Positions 1 to 13,465 of a stretch of DNA of 30,000 bases are shown in pieces. Source of the stretch: Mesostigma viride (taxonomy: Eukaryota; Streptophyta; Mesostigmatophyceae; Mesostigmatales; Mesostigmataceae); assembly GCA_009746045.1 (NCBI GenBank), contig RPFO01000952.1, forward strand, positions 1 through 30,000. The letters are read 5' to 3'. The number at the start of each line of letters is the position of its first letter. Position 1 is the first letter of the stretch. Under the pieces are notes generated by a model that worked only from the letters and a program-made list of their open reading frames with translations, was not told where the DNA came from and ran no database searches. The position numbers were made by a program, and so were the translations under genes.

Positions 1-3000
1 AGCTCTGCTGCCCTCACTCAGCCTCTCTCACCCGCAGCCTTCCTCTGCACCTCTCGCCCGCGCCCTCGCTCAGGCCCCCTGTGCATTTGTTTGCCCAGTG
101 GGGCCCCCCTCGCCCTACCTAGCCTTCACCATCGCCATAGCCCTGGCTCTTGCTCTGGCCTGCACCCTCCCCCCCAACCTCGCACCATCACTCAGGTGCC
201 CTTGCCCTGGGCCCCTTTGCAATCGCCCGGTGGAAACCCACCCACACCTCACTTCCTTAATCGTTAGTAGTCAACTCGGTGCCATCACCCCCGCCCTCAC
301 TGGCCCTCACCTGGGCTCACTTGCCCTCGCCCTCGCTCAGGTCCCATCTGCACACTCGCGCACTGGGGCCCATCCTCACCCTACCTAGCCCTGCCCTTTA
401 CCCTCGCTTTCATTCTGCTGCTCCCTCTCCACTACCTACACCTGCGCGCTTCCCCTCGCCCTCGCTTTCCATCGCTTTCACTCGCCCTCGCCCTCGCCAG
501 GTGAGGGCCACCCTCACTCTCCTTGGTCTTCATCCCCGCTATGGCCCTCGCTTATGTTCAGTGTCCCCAGCCCTCACCCTCACTCCCACCCTAAAGCACA
601 GCCCTAGCTCTGCTGCCCTCACTCAGCCTCTCTCACCCGCAGCCTTCCTCTGCACCTCTGCCCGCGCCCTCGCTCAGGCCCCCTGTGCATTTGTTTGCCC
701 AGTGGGGCCCGCCCTCGCCCTACCTAGCCTTCACCATCGCCATAGCCCTGGCTCTTGCTCTGGCCTACCCTCCCCCCAACCTCGCACCATCACTCAGGTG
801 CCCTTGCCCTGGCCCCTTTGCAATCGCCCGGTGGAAAACCCACCCACACCTCACTTCGCCTTAATCGTTAGTAGTCAACTCGGTGCCATCACCCCCGCCC
901 TCACTGGCCCTCACCTGGGCTCACTTGCCCTCGCCCTCGCTCAGGTCCCATCTGCACACTCGCGCACTGGGGCCCATCCTCACCCTACCTAGCCCTGGCC
1001 CTTCTACCCTCGCTTTCATTCTGCTGCTCCCTCTCCACTACCTACACCTGCGCGCTTCCCCTCGCCCTCGCTTTCCATCGCTTTCACTCGCCCTCGCCCT
1101 CGCCAGGTGAGGGCCACCCTCACTCTCCTTGGTCTTCATCCCCGCTATGGCCCTCGCTTATGTTCAGTGTCCCCAGCCCTCACCCTCACTCCCACCCTAA
1201 AGCACAGCCCTAGCTCTGCTGCCCTCACTCAGCCTCTCTCACCCGCAGCCTTCCTCTGCACCTCTCGCCCCGCCCTCGCTCAGGCCCCCTGTGCATTTGT
1301 TTGCCCAGTGGGGCCCGCCCTCGCCCTACCTAGCCTTCACCATCGCCATAGCCCTGGCTCTTGCTCTGGCCTGCACCCTCCCCCCCAACCTCGCACCATC
1401 ACTCAGGTGCCCTTGCCCTGCGCCCCTTTGCAATCGCCCGGTGGAAAACCCACCCACACCTCACTTCGCCTTAATCGTTAGTAGTCAACTCGGTGCCATC
1501 ACCCCCGCCCTCACTGGCCCTCACCTGGGCTCACTTGCCCTCGCCCTCGCTCAGGTCCCATCTGCACACTCGCGCACTGGGGCCCATCCTCACCCTACCT
1601 AGCCCTGGCCCTTCTACCCTCGCTTTCATTCTGCTGCTCCCTCTCCACTACCTACACCTGCGCGCTTCCCCTCGCCCTCGCTTTCCATCGCTTTCACTCG
1701 CCCTCGCCCTCGCCAGGTGAGGGCCACCCTCACTCTCCTTGGTCTTCATCCCCGCTATGGCCCTCGCTTATGTTCAGTGTCCCCAGCCCTCACCCTCACT
1801 CCCACCCTAAAGCACAGCCCTAGCTCTGCTGCCCTCACTCAGCCTCTCTCACCCGCAGCCTTCCTCTGCACCTCTCGCCCGCGCCCTTGCTCAGGCCCCC
1901 TGTCCATTTGTTTGCCCAGTGGGGCCCGCCCTCGCCCTACCTAGCCTTCACCATCGCCATAGCCCTGGCTCTTGCTCTGGCCTACCCTCCCCCAACCTCG
2001 CACCATCACTCAGGTGCCCTTGCCCTGGGCCCCTTTGCAATCGCCCGGTGGAAAACCCACCCACACCTCACTTCGCCTTCAATCGTTAGTAGTCAACTCG
2101 GTGCCATCACCCCCGCCCTCACTGGCCCTCACCTGGGCTCACTTGCCCTCGCCCTCGCTCAGGTCCCATCTGCACACTCGCGCACTGGGGCCCATCCTCA
2201 CCCTACCTAGCCCTGGCCCTTCTACCCTCGCTTTCATTCTGCTGCTCCCTCTCCACTACCTACACCTGCGCGCTTCCCTCGCCCTCGCTTTCCATCGCTT
2301 TCACTCGCCCTCGCCCTCGCCCTCACCCTCGCCCTCGCCCTGGGGGGCCACCCTCACCTCCTTGGTCTTCATCCCCGCTATGGCCCTCGCTTATGTTCAG
2401 TGTCCCCAGCCCTCACCCTCACTCTCACCCTAAGCACAGCCCTAGCTCTGCTGCCCTCACTCAGCCTCACTCACCGCAGCCTTCCTCTGCACCTCTTGCC
2501 CGCGCCCTCGCTCAGGCCCCCTGTGCATTTGTTTGCCCAGTGGGGCCCGCCCTCGCCCTACCTAGCCTTCACCATCGCCATAGCCCTGGCTCTTGCTCTG
2601 GCCTGCACCCTCCCCCCAACCTCGCACCATCACTCAGGTGCCCTTGCCCTGCGCCCCTTTGCAATCGCCCGGTGGAAAACCCACCCACACCTCACTTCGC
2701 CTTAATCGTTAGTAGTCAACTCGGTGCCATCACCCCCGCCCTCACTGGCCCTCACCTGGGCTCACTTGCCCTCGCCCTCGCTCAGGTCCCATCTGCACAC
2801 TCGCGCACTGGGGCCCATCCTCACCCTACCTAGCCCTGGCCCTTCTACCCTCGCTTTCATTCTGATGCTCCCTCTCCACTACCTACACCTGCGCGCTTCC
2901 CCTCGCCCTCGCTTTCCATCGCTTTCACTCGCCCTCGCCCTCGCCCTCGCCCTCGCCAGGTGAGGGCCACCCTCACTCTCCTTGGTCTTCATCCCCGCTA

Positions 3001-6000
3001 TGGCCCTCGCTTATGTTCAGTGTCCCCAGCCCTCACCCTCACTCCCACCCTAAAGCACAGCCCTAGCTCTGCTGCCCTCACTCAGCCTCTCTCACCCGCA
3101 GCCTTCCTCTGCACCTCTTGCCCGCGCCCTCGCTCAGGCCCCCTGTGCATTTGTTTGCCCAGTGGGGCCCGCCCTCGCCCTACCTAGCCTTCACCATCGC
3201 CATAGCCCTGGCTCTTGCTCTGGCCTGCACCCTCCCCCCAACCTCGCACCATCACTCAGGTGCCCTTGCCCTGGGCCCCTTTGCAATCGCCCGGTGGAAA
3301 ACCCACCCACACCTCACTTCGCCTTTAATCGTTAGTAGTCAACTCGGTGCCATCACCCCCGCCCTCACTGGCCCTCACCTGGGCTCACTTGCCCTCGCCC
3401 TCGCTCAGGTCCCATCTGCACACTCGCGCACTGGGGCCCATCCTCACCCTACCTAGCCCTGGCCCTTCTACCCTCGCTTTCAGCCTGATGCTCCCTCTCC
3501 ACTACCTACACCTGCGCGCTTCCCCTCGCCCTCGCTTTCCATCGCTTTCACTCGCCCTCGCCCTCGCCCTCGCCCTCGCCAGGTGAGGGCCACCCTCACT
3601 CTCCTTGGTCTTCATCCCCGCTATGGCCCTCGCTTATGTTCAGTGTCCCCAGCCCTCACCCTCACTCCCACCCTAAAGCACAGCCCTAGCTCTGCTGCCC
3701 TCACTCAGCCTCTCTCACCCGCAGCCTTCCTCTGCACCTCTCGCCCCGCCCTCGCTCAGGCCCCCTGTGCATTTGTTTGCCCAGTGGGGCCCGCCCTCGC
3801 CCTACCTAGCCTTCACCATCGCCATAGCCCTGGCTCTTGCTCTGGCCTGCACCCTCCCCCCCAACCTCGCACCATCACTCAGGTGCCCTTGCCCTGCGCC
3901 CCTTTGCAATCGCCCGGTGGAAAACCCACCCACACCTCACTTCGCCTTTAATCGTTAGTAGTCAACTCGGTGCCATCACCCCCGCCCTCACTGGCCCTCA
4001 CCTGGGCTCACTTGCCCTCGCCCTCGCTCAGGTCCCATCTGCACACTCGCGCACTGGGGCCCATCCTCGCCCTACCTAGCCCTGGCCCTTCTACCCTCGC
4101 TTTCATTCTGCTGCTCCCTCTCCACTACCTACACCTGCGCGCTTCCCCTCGCCCTCGCTTTCCATCGCTTTCACTCGCCCTCGCCCTCGCCAGGTGAGGG
4201 CCACCCTCACTCTCCTTGGTCTTCATCCCCGCTATGGCCCTCGCTTATGTTCAGTGTCCCCAGCCCTCACCCTCACTCCCACCCTAAAGCACAGCCCTAG
4301 CTCTGCTGCCCTCACTCAGCCTCTCTCACCCGCAGCCTTCCTCTGCACCTCTCGCCCGCGCCCTCGCTCAGGCCCCCTGTCCATTTGTTTGCCCAGTGGG
4401 GCCCCCCTCGCCCTACCTAGCCTTCACCATCGCCATAGCCCTGGCTAGCTCTTGCTCTGGCCTGCACCCTCCCCCCAACCTCGCACCATCACTCAGGTGC
4501 CCTTGCCCTGGGCCCCTTTGCAATCGCCCGGTGGAAACCCACCCACACCTCACTTCGCCTTAATCGTTAGTAGTCAACTCGGTGCCATCACCCCCGCCCT
4601 CACTGGCCCTCACCTGGGCTCACTTGCCCTCGCCCTCGCTCAGGTCCCATCTGCACACTCGCGCACTGGGGCCCATCCTCACCCTACCTAGCCCTGCCCT
4701 TCTACCCTCGCTTTCATTCTGCTGCTCCCTCTCCACTACCTACACCTGCGCGCTTCCCTCGCCCTCGCTTTCCATCGCTTTCACTCGCCCTCGCCCTCGC
4801 CTCACCCTCGCCCTCGCCTGAGGGCCACCCTCACTCTCCTTGGTCTTCATCCCCGCTATGGCCCTCGCTTATGTTCAGTGTCCCCAGCCCTCACCCTCAC
4901 TCCACCCTAAAGCACAGCCCTAGCTCTGCTGCCCTCACTCAGCCTCTCTCACCCGCAGCCTTCCTCTGCACCTCTTGCCCGCGCCCTCGCTCAGGCCCCC
5001 TGTGCATTTGTTTGCCCAGTGGGGCCCGCCCTCGCCCTACCTAGCCTTCACCATCGCCATAGCCCTGGCTCTTGCTCTGGCCTGCACCCTCCCCCCCAAC
5101 CTCGCACCATCACTCAGGTGCCCTTGCCCTGCGCCCCTTTGCAATCGCCCGGTGGAAAACCCACCCACACCTCACTTCGCCTTTAATCGTTAGTAGTCAA
5201 CTCGGTGCCATCACCCCCGCCCTCACTGGCCCTCACCTGGGCTCACTTGCCCTCGCCCTCGCTCAGGTCCCATCTGCACACTCGCGCACTGGGGCCCATC
5301 CTCACCCTACCTAGCCCTGGCCCTTCTACCCTCGCTTTCAGCCTGATGCTCCCTCTCCACTACCTACACCTGCGCGCTTCCCCTCGCCCTCGCTTTCCAT
5401 CGCTTTCACTCGCCCTCGCCCTCGCCCTCGCCCTCGCCAGGTGAGGGCCACCCTCACTCTCCTTGGTCTTCATCCCCGCTATGGCCCTCGCTTATGTTCA
5501 GTGTCCCCAGCCCTCACCCTCACTCCCACCCTAAAGCACAGCCCTAGCTCTGCTGCCCTCACTCAGCCTCTCTCACCCGCAGCCTTCCTCTGCACCTCTC
5601 GCCCCCGCCCTTGCTCAGGCCCCCTGTGCATTTGTTTGCCCAGTGGGGCCCGCCCTCGCCCTACCTAGCCTTCACCATCGCCATAGCCCTGGCTCTTGCT
5701 CTGGCCTGCACCCTCCCCCCCAACCTCGCACCATCACTCAGGTGCCCTTGCCCTGCGCCCCTTTGCAATCGCCCGGTGGAAAACCCACCCACACCTCACT
5801 TCGCCTTTAATCGTTAGTAGTCAACTCGGTGCCATCACCCCCGCCCTCACTGGCCCTCACCTGGGCTCACTTGCCCTCGCCCTCGCTCAGGTCCCATCTG
5901 CACACTCGCGCACTGGGGCCCATCCTCGCCCTACCTAGCCCTGGCCCTTCTACCCTCGCTTTCATTCTGCTGCTCCCTCTCCACTACCTACACCTGCGCG

Positions 6001-9000
6001 CTTCCCCTCGCCCTCGCTTTCCATGGCTTTCACTCGCCCTCGCCCTCGCCAGGTGAGGGCCACCCTCACTCTCCTTGGTCTTCATCCCCGCTATGGCCCT
6101 CGCTTATGTTCAGTGTCCCCAGCCCTCACCCTCACTCCCACCCTAAAGCACAGCCCTAGCTCTGCTGCCCTCACTCAGCCTCTCTCACCCGCAGCCTTCC
6201 TCTGCACCTCTCGCCCGCGCCCTCGCTCAGGCCCCCTGTCCATTTGTTTGCCCAGTGGGGCCCCCCTCGCCCTACCTAGCCTTCACCATCGCCATAGCCC
6301 TGGCTCTTGCTCTGGCCTGCACCCTCCCCCCCAACCTCGCACCATCACTCAGGTGCCCTTGCCCTGGGCCCCTTGCAATCGCCCGGTGGAAACCCACCCA
6401 CACCTCACTTCACCTGTAATCGTTAGTAGTCAACTCGGTGCCATCACCCCCGCCCTCACTGGCCCTCACCTGGGCTCACTTCTTGCCCTCGCCCTCGCTC
6501 AGGTCCCATCTGCACACTCGCGCACTGGGGCCCATCCTCACCCTACCTAGCCCTGCCCTTCTACCCTCGCTTTCATTCTGCTGCTCCCTCTCCACTACCT
6601 ACACCTGCGCGCTTCCCCTCGCCCTCGCTTTCCATCGCTTTCACTCGCCCTCGCCCTCGCCCTCGCCCTCGCCAGGTGAGGGCCACCCTCACTCTCCTTG
6701 GTCTTCATCCCCGCTATGGCCCTCGCTTATGTTCAGTGTCCCCAGCCCTCACCCTCACTCCCACCCTAAAGCACAGCCCTAGCTCTGCTGCCCTCACTCA
6801 GCCTCTCTCACCCGCAGCCTTCCTCTGCACCTCTCGCCCCGCCCTCGCTCAGGCCCCCTGTGCATTTGTTTGCCCAGTGGGGCCCGCCCTCGCCCTACCT
6901 AGCCTTCACCATCGCCATAGCCCTGGCTCTTGCTCTGGCCTGCACCCTCCCCCCCAACCTCGCACCATCACTCAGGTGCCCTTGCCCTGCGCCCCTTTGC
7001 AATCGCCCGGTGGAAAACCCACCCACACCTCACTTCGCCTTTAATCGTTAGTAGTCAACTCGGTGCCATCACCCCCGCCCTCACTGGCCCTCACCTGGGC
7101 TCACTTGCCCTCGCCCTCGCTCAGGTCCCATCTGCACACTCGCGCACTGGGGCCCATCCTCACCCTACCTAGCCCTGGCCCTTCTACCCTCGCTTTCATT
7201 CTGCTGCTCCCTCTCCACTACCTACACCTGCGCGCTTCCCCTCGCCCTCGCTTTCCATGGCTTTCACTCGCCCTCGCCCTCGCCAGGTGAGGGCCACCCT
7301 CACTCTCCTTGGTCTTCATCCCCGCTATGGCCCTCGCTTATGCTCAGTGTCCCCAGCCCTCACCCTCACTCCCACCCTAAAGCACAGCCCTAGCTCTGCT
7401 GCCCTCACTCAGGCTCACTCATCCGCAGCCTTCCTCTGCACCTCCTGCCCGCGCCCTCGCTCAGGCCCCCTGTCCATTTGTTTGCCCAGTGGGGCCCGCC
7501 CTCGCCCTACACTAGCCTTTACCATCGCTATAGACCTGGCCTCAAGTTGCCCTGGCCTTTACCCTCACCCCCAACCTTGCACCATCACTCAGGTGCCCTT
7601 GCCCTGGGCCCCTTTGCAATCGCCCGGTGGAAAACCCACCCACACCTCACTTCGCCTTCAATCGTTAGTAGTCAACTCGGTGCCATCACCCCCGCCCTCA
7701 CTGGCCCTCACCTGGGCTCACTTGCCCTCGCCCTCGCTCAGGTCCCATCTGCACACTCGCGCACTGGGGCCCATCCTCACCCTACCTAGCCCTGGCCCTT
7801 CTACCCTCGCTTTCATTCTGCTGCTCCCTCTCCACTACCTACACCTGCGCGCTTTCCCTCGCCCTCGCTTTTCATCGCTTTCACTCGCCCTCGCCATCGC
7901 CCTCACCCTCGCCCTCGCCCTGTGGGAACCACCCTCACCCTCCATTGTCTTCATCCCCGCTATGGCCCTCGCTTATGCTCAGCGTCCCCAGCCCTCACCC
8001 TCACTCTCACCCTAGAGCACAGCCCTAGCTCTGCTGCCCTCACTCAGGCTCACTCATCCGCAGCCTTCCTCTGCACCTCTCGCCCGCGCCCTCGCTCAGG
8101 CCCCCTGTCCATTTGTTTGCCCAGTGGGGCCCCCCCTCGCCCTACCTAGCCTTCACCATCGCCATAGCCCTGGCTCTTGCTCTGGCCTGCACCCTCCCCC
8201 CCAACCTCGCACCATCACTCAGGTGCCCTTGCCCTGGGCCCCTTTGCAATCGCCCGGTGGAAAACCCACCCACACCTCACTTCACCTGTAATCGTTAGTA
8301 GTCAACTCGGTCCCATCACCCCCGCCCTCACTGGCCCTCACCTGGGCTCACTTGCCCTCGCCCTCGCTCAGGTCCCATCTGCACACTCGCGCACTGGGGC
8401 CCATCCTCACCCTACCTAGCCCTGGCCCTTTTACCGTACCCTCGCTTTCATTCTGCTGCTCCCTCTCCACTACCTACACCTGCGCGCTTCCCCTGGCCCT
8501 CGCTTTCCATCGCTTTCACTCGCCCTCGCCCTCGCCAGGTGAGAGCCACCCTCACTCTCCTTGGTCTTCATCCCCGCTATGGCCCTCGCTTATGTTCAGT
8601 GTCCCCAGCCCTCACCCTCACTCCCACCCTAAAGCACAGCCCTAGCTCTGCTGCCCTCACTCAGCCTCTCTCACCCGCAGCCTTCCTCTGCACCTCTCGC
8701 CCGCGCCCTTGCTCAGCCCCCCTGTTCATTTGTTTGCCCAGTGGGGCCCGCCCTCGCCCTACCTATAGCCTTCACCATCGCTATAGACCTGGCCTCAAGT
8801 TGCACTGGCCTTTACCCTCCCCCCCAACCTCGCACCATCACTCAGGTGCCCTTGCCCTGGGCCCCTTTGCAATCGCCCGGTGGAAAACCCACCCACACCT
8901 CACTTCGCCTTCAATCGTTAGTAGTCAACTCGGTGCCATCACCCCCGCCCTCACTGGCCCTCACCTGGGCTCACTTGCCCTCGCCCTCGCTCAGGTCCCA

Positions 9001-12000
9001 TCTGCACACTCGCGCACTGGGGCCCATCCTCACCCTACCTAGCCCCTGCCCTTTTACCCTCGCTTTCATTCTGCTGCTCCCTCTCCACTACCTACACCTG
9101 CGCGCTTTCCCTGGCCCTCGCTTTCCATCGCTTTCACTCGCCCTCGCCCTCGCCAGGTGAGGGCCACCATCACTCTCCTTGGTCTTTTCATCACTTTCAC
9201 TCGCCCTCGCCCTCGCCCTCGCCCTCGCCCTCGACCTCACCCTCGCCCTCGCCCTGTGGGGGCCACCCTCACCCTCCATTGTCTTCATCCCCGCTATGGC
9301 CCTCGCTTATGCTCAGTGTCCCCAGCCCTCACCCTCACTCTCACCCTAGAGCACAGCCCTAGCTCTGCTGCCCTCACTCAGGCTCACTCATCCGCAGCCT
9401 TCCTCTGCACCTCTTGCCCGCGCCCTCGCTCAGGCCCCCTGTCCATTTGTTTGCCCAGTGGCGCCCGCCCTCGCCCTACCTATAGCCTTCACCATCGCCA
9501 TAGCCCTGGCTCTTGCTCTGGCCTGCACCCTGCCCCCCAACCTCGCACCATCACTCAGGTGCCCTTGCCCTGCGCCCCTTTGCAATCGCCCGGTGGAAAA
9601 CCCACCCACACCTCACTTCACCTGTAATCGTTAGTAGTCAACTCGGTCCCATCACCCCCGCCCTCACTGGCCCTCACCTGGGCTCACTTGCCCTCGCCCT
9701 CGCTCAGGTCCCATCTGCACACTCGCGCACTGGGGCCCATCCTCACCCTACCTAGCCCTGGCCCTTTTACCCTCGCTTTCATTCTGCTGCTCCCTCTCCA
9801 CTACCTACACCTGCGCGCTTTCCCTGGCCCTCGCTTTCCATCGCTTTCACTCGCCCTCGCCCTCGCCAGGTGAGGGCCACCATCACTCTCCTTGGTCTTC
9901 ATCCCCGCTATGGCCCTCGCTTATGTTCAGTGTCCCCAGCCCTCACCCTCACTCCCACCCTAAAGCACAGCCCCAGCTCTGCTGCCCTCACTCAGCCTCT
10001 CTCACCCGCAGCCTTCCTCTGCACCTCTCGCCCGCGCCCTCGCTCAGGCCCCCTGTCCATTTGTTTGCCCAGTGGGGCCCCCCTCGCCCTACCTAGCCTT
10101 CACCATCGCCATAGCCCTGGCTCTTGCTCTGGCCTGCACCCTCCCCCCCAACCTCGCACCATCACTCAGGTGCCCTTGCCCTGGGCCCCTTTGCAATCGC
10201 CCGGTGGAAAACCCACCCACACCTCACTTCGCCTTTAATCGTTAGTAGTCAACTCGGTGCCATCACCCCCGCCCTCACTGGCCCTCACCTGGGCTCACTT
10301 GCCCTCGCCCTCGCTCAGGTCCCATCTGCACACTCGCGCACTGGGGCCCATCCTCACCCTACGTCCCTACCTAGCCCCTGCCCTTTTACCCTCGCTTTCA
10401 TTCTGCTGCTCCCTCTCCGCTACCTACACCTGCGCGCTTCCCCTCGCCCTCGCTTTTCATCGCTTTCACTCGCCCTCGCCCTCGCCCTCGCCCTCGCCCT
10501 CGCCCTCGCCCTCACCCTCGCCCTCGCCCTGTGGGGGCCACCCTCACCCTCCATTGTCTTCATCCCCGCTATGGCCCTCGCTTATGCTCAGCGTCCCCAG
10601 CCCTCACCCTCACTCTCACCCTAAAGCACAGCCCTAGCTCTGCTGCCCTCACTCAGGCTCACTCATCCGCAGCCTTCCTCTGCACCTCTTGCCCGCGCCC
10701 TCGCTCAGGCCCCCTGTCCATTTGTTTGCCCAGTGGGGCCCGCCCTCGCCCTACCCAGCCTTCACCATAGCCATAGCCCTGGCTCTTGCTCTGGCCTGCA
10801 CCCTCCCCCCCAACCTCGCACCATCACTCAGGTGCCCTTGCCCTGCGCCCCTTTGCAATCGCCCGGTGGAAAACCCACCCACACCTCACTTCACCTGTAA
10901 TCGTTAGTAGTCAACTCAACTCGGTGCCATCACCCCCGCCCTCACTGGCCCTCACCTGGGCTCACTTGCCCTCGCCCTCACTCAGGTCCCATCTGCACAC
11001 TGGCGCACTGGGGCCCATCCTCACCCTACCTAGCCCTGGCCTTTCTACCCTCGGTTTCATTCTGCTGCTCCCTCTCCACTACCTACACCTGCGCGCTTTC
11101 CCTCGCCCTCGCTTTTCATCGCTTTCACTCGCCCTCGCCCTCGCCCTCCCCCTCGCCCTCACCCTCGCCCTCGCCCTGTGGGGGCCACCCTCACCCTCCA
11201 TGGTCTTCATCCCCGCTATGGCCCTCGCTTATGCTCAGCGTCCCCAGCCCTCACCCTCACTCTCACCCTAAAGCACAGCCCTAGCTCTGCTGCCCTCACT
11301 CAGGCTCACTCACCCGCAGCCTTCCTCTGCACCTCTTGCCCGCGCCCTCGCTCAGGCCCCCTGTCCATTTGTTTGCCCAGTGGGGCCCCCCTCGCCCTAC
11401 CTAGCCTTCACCATCGCCATAGCCCTGGCTCTTGCTCTGGCCTGCACCCTCCCCCCCAACCTCGCACCATCACTCAGGTGCCCTTGCCCTGCGCCCCTTT
11501 GCAATCGCCCGGTGGAATTAAACCCACCCACACCTCACTTCGCCTTTAATCGTTAGTAGTCAACTCGGTGCCATCACCCCCGCCCACACTGGCCCTCACC
11601 TGGGCGCACTTGCCCTCGCCCTCGCTCAGGTCCCATCTGCACACTCGCGCACTGGGGCCCATCCTCACCCTACCTAGCCCTGGCCCTTTTACCGTACCCT
11701 CGCTTTCATTCTGCTGCTCCCTCTCCACTACCTACACCTGCGCGCTTCCCCTCGCCCTCGCTTTCCATCGCTTTCACTCGCCCTCGCCCTCGCCAGGTGA
11801 GGGCCACCCTCACTCTCCTTGGTCTTCATCCCCGCTATGGCCCTCGCTTATGTTCAGTGTCCCCAGCCCTCACCCTCACTCCCACCCTAAAGCACAGCCC
11901 CAGCTCTGCTGCCCTCACTCAGCCTCTCTCACCCGCAGCCTTCCTCTGCACCTCTCGCCCGCGCCCTTGCTCAGGCCCCCTGTCCATTTGTTTGCCCAGT

Positions 12001-13171
12001 GGGGCCCGCCCTCGCCCTACACTAGCCTTCACCATCGCTATAGACCTGGCCTCAAGTTGCTCTGGCCTTTACCCTCACCCCCAACCTCGCACCATGATGC
12101 ACTCAGGTGCCCTTGCCCTGGGCCCCTTTGCAATCGCCCGGTGGAAAACCCACCCACACCTCACTTCGCCTTCAATCGTTAGTAGTCAACTCGGTGCCAT
12201 CACCCCCGCCCTCGCTGGCCCTCACCTGGGCGCACTTGCCCTCGCCCTCGCTCAGGTCCCATCTGCACACTCGCGCACTGGGGCCCATCCTCACCCTACC
12301 TAGCCCCTGCCCTTTTACCCTCGCTTTCATTCTGCTGCTCCCTCTTCACTACCTACACCTGCGCGCTTCCCCTCGCCCTCGCTTTCCATCGCTTTCACTC
12401 GCCCTCGCCCTCGCCCTCGCCCTCGCCCTCACCCTCGCCCTCGCCCTGTGGGGGCCACCCTCACCCTCCATTGTCTTCATCCCTGCTATGGCCCTCGCTA
12501 ATGCTCAGCGTCCCCAGCCCTCACCCTCACTCTCACCCTAGAGCACAGCCCTAGCTCTGCTGCCCTCACTCAGGCTCACTCATCCGCAGCCTTCCTCTGC
12601 GCGCACCTCTTGCCCGCGCCCTCGCTCAGGCCCCCTGTCCATTTGTTTGCCCAGTGGGGCCCCCCCTTGCCCTACCTAGCCTTCACCATCGCCATAGCCC
12701 TGGCTCTTGCTCTGGCCTGCACCCTCCCCCCCAACCTCGCACCATCACTCAGGTGCCCTTGCCCTGCGCCCCTTTGCAATCGCCCGGTGGAAAACCCACG
12801 CACACCTCACTTCGCCTTTAATCGTTAGTAGTCAACTGGATGCCATCACCCCCGCCCTCACTGGCCCTCACCTGGGCGCACTTGCCCTCGCCCTCGCTCA
12901 GGTCCCATCTGCACACTCGCGCACTGGGGCCCATCCTCACCCTACCTAGCCCTGGCCCTTTTACCCTCGCTTTCATTCTGATGCTCCCTCTCCACTACCT
13001 ACACCTGCGCGCTTCCCCTCGCCCTCGCTTTCCATCGCTTTCACTCGCCCTCGCCCTGGCCCTCGCCCTCGCCCTCGCCCTCGCCCTCGCCCTCGCCCTC
13101 GCCCTCGCCCTCGCCCTCGCCCTCGATCGCCCTCGCCCTCGCCCTCGCCCTCGCCCTCCCCCTCGCCCTCG
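1..13171. repeat. Satellite array, ~21 monomers of about 620 bp
   Basis: A C-rich tandem array begins upstream of the window and ends at about 13171. Taking the motif ATCGTTAGTAGTCAACT as an anchor, it recurs at 260, 864, 1474, 2082, 2705, 3328, 3951, 4563, 5186, 5810, 6419, 7044, 7661, 8291, 8914, 9627, 10238, 10900, 11549, 12175 and 12821, giving monomers of 604-713 bp. Most of the length variation comes from short GCCCTC runs within each monomer. Stops recur in all frames every 60-250 codons. The open frames simply reflect a C-rich strand poor in TAA and TGA (Pro/Ala/Ser/Leu runs), so no gene is called here. Position 1 falls inside a monomer, so the true array is longer. Confidence 0.97.
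13045..13171. repeat. GCCCTC hexamer tract at the array edge
   Basis: The final satellite monomer ends in about 20 near-perfect GCCCTC/CGCCCT hexamers with a few substitutions (CTGGCC near 13056, GATCGC near 13125, CTCCCC near 13157). Shorter versions of this run lie inside many monomers, for example near 9196-9257 and 10472-10531, so the edge tract is an expansion of an internal motif. The minus strand carries a GGG run every six bases and could form G-quadruplexes. Confidence 0.9.
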
Positions 13172-13358
13172 CAATGATGTTTAGCTTCTTAGTAAGTCAC
13201 TAAAGGCGCACCATTCATAAAAGGCTTCACGTTTGATTGTGTAGGCAACAACATAGACTGTACATGTCGTAACACTCCTTGACATACTTACTAATTGCCG
13301 TAGTCTGGTGCACGTGAGCACGTCATGCTGCATTTTGTGTTGGAGCTCGGACTCGATC
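13172..13358. other. Unique spacer, nothing recognised
   Basis: Base composition changes abruptly from the C-rich satellite to mixed, AT-richer sequence. I see no open frame of note, RNA gene or repeat here. Confidence 0.6.
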
Positions 13359-13465
13359 AATTATCATCAAGTAAGTACTTGCGTGTCATGGGCATGGGCA
13401 TGCCATGGAGTACTATGCTAACCTCATTAGAAAAAACGACTACATATTTTTTCAAATTATCTTCA
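13359..13465 (-). mobile_element. TTAC-tailed short retroposon, copy 1, with imperfect TSD
   Basis: The body at about 13370-13454 carries the family core ACTTGCGTGTCATG...GCATGCCA(C/T)GGAGTACTATGCTAA. A GTAAGTA run lies on its left, which is a TTAC tail when read on the minus strand. The flanks AATTATCATCA (13359-13369) and AATTATCTTCA (13455-13465) match at 10 of 11 positions and look like a target-site duplication. The body is about 85 bp and shows no coding capacity. Confidence 0.7.

Noticed and set aside
9088-9288. Minus-strand RARARA-rich open frame in the satellite
   Set aside because: It is only the translation of the GAGGGC hexamer run on the opposite strand.
98-13184. Dozens of Pro/Ala/Ser/Leu-rich open frames in the satellite, up to about 250 codons
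   Set aside because: They repeat with the monomer, shift frame whenever a monomer changes length, and reflect a C-rich strand with few stop codons. None has a conserved frame across monomers.
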